Source of the DNA: Clostridia bacterium
GTDB taxonomy: Bacteria; Bacillota; Clostridia; Oscillospirales; CAG-272
Length of the DNA stretch: 10,184 nt
Direction of reading: 5' to 3'
NCBI GenBank assembly: GCA_017453085.1
Contig: JAFTKV010000187.1
Span: 1-10,184 of the forward strand
Shown piece after piece: positions 6,387 to 10,184 of the stretch. The position numbers and the translations under genes were made by a program. The notes under the pieces are model-generated. The model was not told the DNA's origin, did not search any database, and saw only the letters and a list, made by a program, of their open reading frames with translations. Numbering within the stretch: the stretch's first letter is position 1; each line of letters opens with the position of its first letter.

Positions 6387-8738
6387 ATGGATATTCGAGC
6401 AAAAACAAAGGAAAAATTGGAAAAACTCCAGCATAAGGCGGATCAAACGGTGGAGGCATTGATAGGCAGACCGGCTGAACTGCTTAGTGAGGAGGAGGCC
6501 TCGCGGCTGCGCAACAAGGCGGGGATGACGGTATTTTGGTGCGCAATGGGATTTATTTTTCAAAGCACGACTGCGCTGCTCACCGCCCGACCCTTCGGCG
6601 TAGCGCTGCTGTTGGCGATGGGGCGCAATCATACGGTGGCGGTGTTTGCAGGTGCGGTTGCAGGTGCGCTGGCATCGGGGCAGGGCGGGCTTGCGTATGC
6701 GGTGATTTTGGCGATGGTGCTGGGTGCACGACTACTGCTGTCGATGAGAGCGACCGAGGAAGCGGATGCCTCTCTCCCGTTATTTGGCGAGCCACTCGGT
6801 CTGCGCGTGGCCGTAGCCACCTTCGCTGCGTTTTTGGCAGGCGTGTTCAACGTGGTTGTGTACGAGTTTCATTCGGAGGGCATCGTTTCCCTGTTGTTCG
6901 GGTTGGTGGCGGCACCGTCGCTGACGGCGTTGTTTTGGATGGGTCTGCAAAAGGACAAGCCCATTTCGCTAAGGGAGATCGGCATTTGTGCACTGCTGTT
7001 TTGCAGTATCTATGCACTGTCCGGGCACCGCTTGTTCGGCCTTTCCCCCGCTTTGATTGTAGGATGCCTGATCACGATGCAGGCGGCGTTGAAGGGCGGT
7101 CTGCTTCGCGGAGGGCTGATCGGGTTGATCTGCGGGCTGGCAGGGGGCGTCTTTCCCCTCTTGCCGGCGGCAGGCGGAATCGTCGCCGGAGCACTGCGGA
7201 TGTTTGGCGCAGGGAGCGCAGTGTTCTGCTTTTTTGCAGTTGGCGGTGGACTGGCAATTTGGCAGCAAGGCTTTTGGGAAGCTTTGCCGTTCCTCAGCAA
7301 TCTATTGTTTGGCGTTCTGCTGTTCCTTCCCCTGGCCAGAGCGGGTGTGATGGGCAAGCTGGAGCTGTTTCCGTCCCCCGCAGCCTCCGAGGAGCCTTGT
7401 GAGGCGGACCGTCAAGCCGCCGAGGCTGCTAAATTAAGACGGCTGTCGGTTTCCTTTGACGAACTGTCCAAAACGCTTTTGAAGCTCTCTCAGGAGCTTG
7501 CCCGTCCCGGCACGGGGGAGATGCGGGAGCTGTGTGAAGCGGTATTCCGCAGGCATTGCAAAAAGTGCATCCGCAGCGAGCGCTGCTGGCAGGATGACTA
7601 CGAGTCTACTCAGGATGCGCTTGGCAAGCTGGCAGAAGAGATCCCGCGTCGGGGAATGCCCGAGCGGGCCGCTTTGCCCCCCTACTTTTTGGAGCGTTGC
7701 AAGAAAATTGACGAGATTTTGGCGGATATCAGCGTGCGCGTGGCGGAGCACATCGAAAATACCGTCCTGCGGGATCGGTCGGAGCTGTTTGCGCTGGACT
7801 ATCAGGCACTTGCCGAGCTATTGCGGGAGTCGGCTGCCGACGACGGCAGTCTCACGCCGGACGAGGAATTGCGGAAGACCTTTTCGGGGGTGATCCGTGG
7901 GGAAGGGATCCAGACGGTGGGATGCGGTGCGTGGGGCTCGCGGAAGAAGCTGATGATTGCCTCGGGCGTGACACTTTCCACTATTCCGGGCGGCGGACGC
8001 TCCCTGCGGCAAAAGCTGGAGGAGAAGACCGGTCTTTCCCTCACCGAGCCCTCCTTCAAATTCGTGGGGGAGAGCGTGTCCATGCAGTTTGAGAGCCGTC
8101 AGCGGCTGAAACTTGCCTCGGCGCGCGCCTGCAGTATCAAAGAGGACGAGCCAGTGAGCGGCGACACGGCGCGCTCCTTCACTTCCCAGATCGGGCACGG
8201 CTACGCCTTGGTCTGTGACGGCATGGGGAGCGGAAGAGCGGCTGCCGCAGCGGCAGGCGTGTCGGCGCTGTTTTTGGAAAAGCTGCTGTCAGCAGGTAAC
8301 AATAAATCGGTAACGCTGAAGCTGCTCTCCAATTTCATCCGCGGGCGGGCGGAAGAATGCCATTGTACCGTGGATCTACTGGAGGTAGACCTCTACACAG
8401 GCGGTGCCGCCTTCGTGAAATGCGGGGCTTGCCCCTCCTACGTCCTGCGGGCGGGGAACATTTACAAGATCGACGTCCACAGTATGCCGCTGGGGCTGAC
8501 CCGCGAGATCAACGCTCAGCAGATCAATATGCTTTTGCAGGAAGGGGACTTGATCCTGCAGGTCTCCGACGGTGTGGCAGGCTCGCTAGAGGAAGCACTC
8601 TGGCTTCCCGAGGCCTTTGCCGCGTTGGAGGGGAAGAGCGTGCAGGAGATTGCCGGCGCGATCCATTCCCGCACCATTGCCGAAAAGGGAAGGGGCGACG
8701 ACATCACCGTGCTGGTGACCAAGGTGGAGGCGGCATAA
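6387..8738 (+). CDS. spoIIE: Stage II sporulation protein E, PP2C-type serine phosphatase
   Basis: This 783-residue protein matches the SpoIIE design (827 residues in B. subtilis). It localises to the polar septum with FtsZ and dephosphorylates SpoIIAA, freeing sigma-F in the forespore. Residues 1-45 are cytoplasmic. Residues about 47-320 hold a series of hydrophobic segments consistent with the roughly ten membrane helices of the family. The central part, about 345-570, corresponds to the FtsZ-interaction and oligomerisation region and has a cysteine group C383, C391, C394 and C400-W401. The C-terminal PP2C domain, about 575-783, shows VCDGMGSG (609-616), VSDGV (726-730) and GRGDDITVLV (769-778); Asp611 and Asp772 are the expected metal-binding aspartates. 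The start at 6387 is chosen from its ribosome site. It lies 250 bp after the small membrane gene, with its own promoter. No frameshift or missing motif is seen. Confidence 0.95.
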   Translation: MDIRAKTKEKLEKLQHKADQTVEALIGRPAELLSEEEASRLRNKAGMTVFWCAMGFIFQSTTALLTARPFGVALLLAMGRNHTVAVFAGAVAGALASGQGGLAYAVILAMVLGARLLLSMRATEEADASLPLFGEPLGLRVAVATFAAFLAGVFNVVVYEFHSEGIVSLLFGLVAAPSLTALFWMGLQKDKPISLREIGICALLFCSIYALSGHRLFGLSPALIVGCLITMQAALKGGLLRGGLIGLICGLAGGVFPLLPAAGGIVAGALRMFGAGSAVFCFFAVGGGLAIWQQGFWEALPFLSNLLFGVLLFLPLARAGVMGKLELFPSPAASEEPCEADRQAAEAAKLRRLSVSFDELSKTLLKLSQELARPGTGEMRELCEAVFRRHCKKCIRSERCWQDDYESTQDALGKLAEEIPRRGMPERAALPPYFLERCKKIDEILADISVRVAEHIENTVLRDRSELFALDYQALAELLRESAADDGSLTPDEELRKTFSGVIRGEGIQTVGCGAWGSRKKLMIASGVTLSTIPGGGRSLRQKLEEKTGLSLTEPSFKFVGESVSMQFESRQRLKLASARACSIKEDEPVSGDTARSFTSQIGHGYALVCDGMGSGRAAAAAAGVSALFLEKLLSAGNNKSVTLKLLSNFIRGRAEECHCTVDLLEVDLYTGGAAFVKCGACPSYVLRAGNIYKIDVHSMPLGLTREINAQQINMLLQEGDLILQVSDGVAGSLEEALWLPEAFAALEGKSVQEIAGAIHSRTIAEKGRGDDITVLVTKVEAA

Positions 8739-8777
8739 GTTTGTTTTGAAATGCAGTGGAAAACTGTCCGCAATCAA

Positions 8778-8805
8778 AGAGCGCCGCAAGTAATTGCGGC
8801 GCTTT
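8778..8805 (+). terminator. Terminator after spoIIE
   Basis: GCGCCGCAA (8781-8789) and TTGCGGCGC (8794-8802) form a perfect 9-bp GC-rich stem with a 4-base loop, extended by A/T and wobble pairs on each side. The T-run after it is only three bases (TTTCATAA), so termination may be partial without the next hairpin. It lies 40 bp after the spoIIE stop. Confidence 0.68.
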
Positions 8806-8825
8806 CATAAAGTTCTTGGTGGATT

Positions 8826-8859
8826 CTTAAGACCCCTTCTTACAAGAAGGGGTCTTAAG
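8826..8859. terminator. Long perfect hairpin between convergent spoIIE and prs
   Basis: CTTAAGACCCCTTCTT (8826-8841) and its exact complement (8844-8859) form a 16-bp inverted repeat with only two bases between the arms. On the plus strand it is followed by a GC-rich stretch and then ATTTTTATTT at 8872-8880. On the minus strand no T-run follows directly. It starts 17 bp beyond the prs stop and probably ends one or both convergent transcripts, or protects their 3' ends. Confidence 0.65.
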
Positions 8860-8875
8860 CCGGCGGAGCCGATTT

Positions 8876-9985
8876 TTATTTAATCTTGCCGTTTGCCTTG
8901 GCGTGGTCCACGAAGGCGTTGATCTTAGCGGCAGGAGAGAGGAGTCCGGACAGGGACTCGTCGTAGTTCAGGGTATCGATGATCAGGGAGACGAACTTGG
9001 TCATGTTGACCTCGCCGTACCAGGGGCGGTTGCGCACCTCTTCGCTGCGGTAGTTCAGGTTGGTGGTGAAGATCTTGGTGATGAGACCCTTTTCGTAAGC
9101 CTTGTCCATATTCTCCAGACCGTTGCAGAACAGACCGAAGGTTGCGAAGGTGAAGATACGCTTGGCACCGCGCTCCTTCAGCTTCTCGGCAACCTCGATG
9201 ACCGAGTCGCCAGAGGAGATCATATCGTCCACGATGATGACGTCCTTGCCCTTAACGCTCTTGCCCAGATATTCGTGCGCTTCGATGGGATTTCTGCCGT
9301 TGATGATGACCGAGTAGTTGCGGCGCTTGTAGAACATACCCAGATCCAGCTTCAGGACGGAGGAATAGTACATTGCGCGACCCATACCGCCCTCGTCGGG
9401 AGATACGATGGCCAGATTGTTCAGATCAATGTCGTCCACGGTATTGATGAAGGCCTTGATCATCTGATAGGTGCAGCGAACGTTCTCAAAGCCGTGCAGG
9501 GGAATGGCGTTCTGTACGCGGGGATCGTGTGCATCGAAGGTGATGATGTTGGTTACACCCATGCTGACCAGCTCCTGCAGGGCGTATGCGCAGTCCAGGG
9601 ACTCGCGGGAGCTTCTCTTGTGCTGTCTGCCCTCGTAGAGCATAGGCATAATAACGGTGATTCTGCGGGCCTTGCCACCGATGGCACCGATGATACGCTT
9701 CAGATCGGCAAAATGATCGTCGGGGCTCATGGGTACGGTCATGCCGTACATTTTGTAGGTTGCGCCGTAGTTGAATACGTCGCTGATGATGTAAACGTCG
9801 TGTCCGCGGAGCGATTCGTGAAGCAGACCCTTTGCCTCACCGCTGCCGAAGCGGGGGCATTCGCAATCCACCACAAATCCCTCGGTGGAGCCTCTCCAAG
9901 ACTTCAGATAGTTGTTGACCTGTGCGGTGAAATCCTCGCAGCCTTTCATGCCAATGACGCTGAGTTCGCCGAATAAATCCTTCAT
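8876..9985 (-). CDS. prs: Ribose-phosphate pyrophosphokinase (PRPP synthetase), divergent long form
   Basis: This 369-residue protein is a PRPP synthetase-type enzyme, which makes phosphoribosyl pyrophosphate from ribose 5-phosphate and ATP for nucleotide, His and Trp synthesis. Classical bacterial enzymes have about 315 residues. Family blocks are recognisable but altered: IMPMLYEGRQHKRSSRESL (112-130) for the usual PYxxYARQDRK...REP block, TFDAHDPRVQ (149-158) for TVDLHAxQIQ, SPDEGGMGRA (195-204) for SPDxGGxxRA, KRR (220-222) as the catalytic-loop basic residues, and the PRPP loop IVDDMISSGDS (251-261) where DDxIDTGGT is usual. Extra sequence sits at the N-terminus and after about 305. The start is supported by GGAAGG (10000-9995), 9 bases upstream. 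Strong C-ending codon bias suggests high expression. It is transcribed alone toward spoIIE. A PRPP-binding phosphoribosyltransferase-fold relative with another role is less likely because the ATP-site blocks are also present. Confidence 0.86.
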   Translation of the reverse strand: MKDLFGELSVIGMKGCEDFTAQVNNYLKSWRGSTEGFVVDCECPRFGSGEAKGLLHESLRGHDVYIISDVFNYGATYKMYGMTVPMSPDDHFADLKRIIGAIGGKARRITVIMPMLYEGRQHKRSSRESLDCAYALQELVSMGVTNIITFDAHDPRVQNAIPLHGFENVRCTYQMIKAFINTVDDIDLNNLAIVSPDEGGMGRAMYYSSVLKLDLGMFYKRRNYSVIINGRNPIEAHEYLGKSVKGKDVIIVDDMISSGDSVIEVAEKLKERGAKRIFTFATFGLFCNGLENMDKAYEKGLITKIFTTNLNYRSEEVRNRPWYGEVNMTKFVSLIIDTLNYDESLSGLLSPAAKINAFVDHAKANGKIK

Positions 9986-10046
9986 ACTGATGTACCTTCC
10001 CTTTCGAAGTCCGGGCAGACATACCCCGAACGCATATTGATACTCT

Positions 10047-10055
10047 ATTATAACA
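10047..10055 (-). promoter_or_regulatory. Extended -10 promoter of prs
   Basis: On the minus strand TGTTATAAT (10055-10047) is a perfect TATAAT with the upstream TG of an extended -10 element. No good -35 box is found at 16-18 bp, where only A/C-rich sequence is present. Transcription would start near 10040, giving a leader of about 55 nt. Confidence 0.65.
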
Positions 10056-10133
10056 CATTTTTTTCGGTTTGTGTGTTTTTTTTTGCAAAAAAATCGAAAA
10101 AAATGATTTTCGTGAAGAAATAAAAAATAACAG

Positions 10134-10162
10134 TTGCATAGATGGCGAAAAAGAGGTATAAT
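10134..10162 (+). promoter_or_regulatory. Sigma-A promoter for a gene beyond the right edge
   Basis: TTGCAT (10134-10139) and TATAAT (10157-10162) are 17 bp apart, preceded by A/T tracts at about 10060-10130. No start codon with a ribosome site follows before the window ends at 10184, so the gene it serves is not visible. Confidence 0.75.
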
Positions 10163-10184
10163 GATAGCAGAATCACTAAATCAG

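Noticed and set aside
6536..7402. 288-codon plus-strand frame inside spoIIE
   Set aside because: It is an Arg/Gly-rich out-of-frame shadow of the GC-rich membrane region of spoIIE.
8903..9976. 357-codon open frame on the plus strand across prs
   Set aside because: It is the antisense shadow of the strongly codon-biased prs gene; its translation is low-complexity Val/Gly/Asp/Leu-rich with no motif.
10105..10122. CGAAAA...TTTTCG inverted repeat as a possible operator
   Set aside because: It is only a 6-bp arm in an A/T-rich region, easily due to chance.

Overview
The window looks like a piece of an endospore-forming Firmicute chromosome, most likely a member of the class Clostridia. The evidence is a Soj/Spo0J-type ParA and ParB with a parS-like palindrome, a full-length SpoIIE sporulation phosphatase, and textbook sigma-A promoters with TTGACN/TATAAT boxes and AGGAGG-type ribosome binding sites. 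The species cannot be named from the sequence alone. The ParAB-parS set suggests a position near the replication origin, because this locus usually lies there.

Layout from left to right. (1) 1-3137: a parS-like 16-bp palindrome, a strong promoter, then a tightly packed run parA-parB-serS (gaps of 18 and 11 bp) ending in a hairpin terminator shared with the convergent gene beyond it. (2) 3142-5811, minus strand: a glutamine-dependent asparagine synthetase interrupted by one in-frame TAG codon, and upstream of it an SGNH/GDSL hydrolase with its own promoter. (3) 5830-6185, plus strand: a single small gene for an 81-residue membrane-anchored, lysine/alanine-rich protein with a five-cysteine cluster. 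It has a near-consensus promoter and a very strong terminator. (4) 6293-8859, plus strand: spoIIE preceded by tandem GTCGAA-core repeats placed like Spo0A boxes, and followed by two hairpins. (5) 8876-10055, minus strand: a long, divergent PRPP synthetase with an extended -10 promoter. (6) 10134-10162, plus strand: a good sigma-A promoter for a gene beyond the right edge.

How the genes relate: ParA, ParB and parS handle chromosome segregation and, in sporulating relatives, link segregation to Spo0A-controlled entry into sporulation. SpoIIE acts in the same programme, at polar division and in activating the forespore sigma factor. SerS, AsnB and PRPP synthetase are housekeeping enzymes. I see no CRISPR array, transposase, phage gene, rRNA or tRNA. 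Nothing amounts to a clearly new system. The best leads are the small cysteine-cluster membrane protein, the stop-interrupted asnB, the Spo0A-like promoter architecture and the unusual PRPP synthetase.
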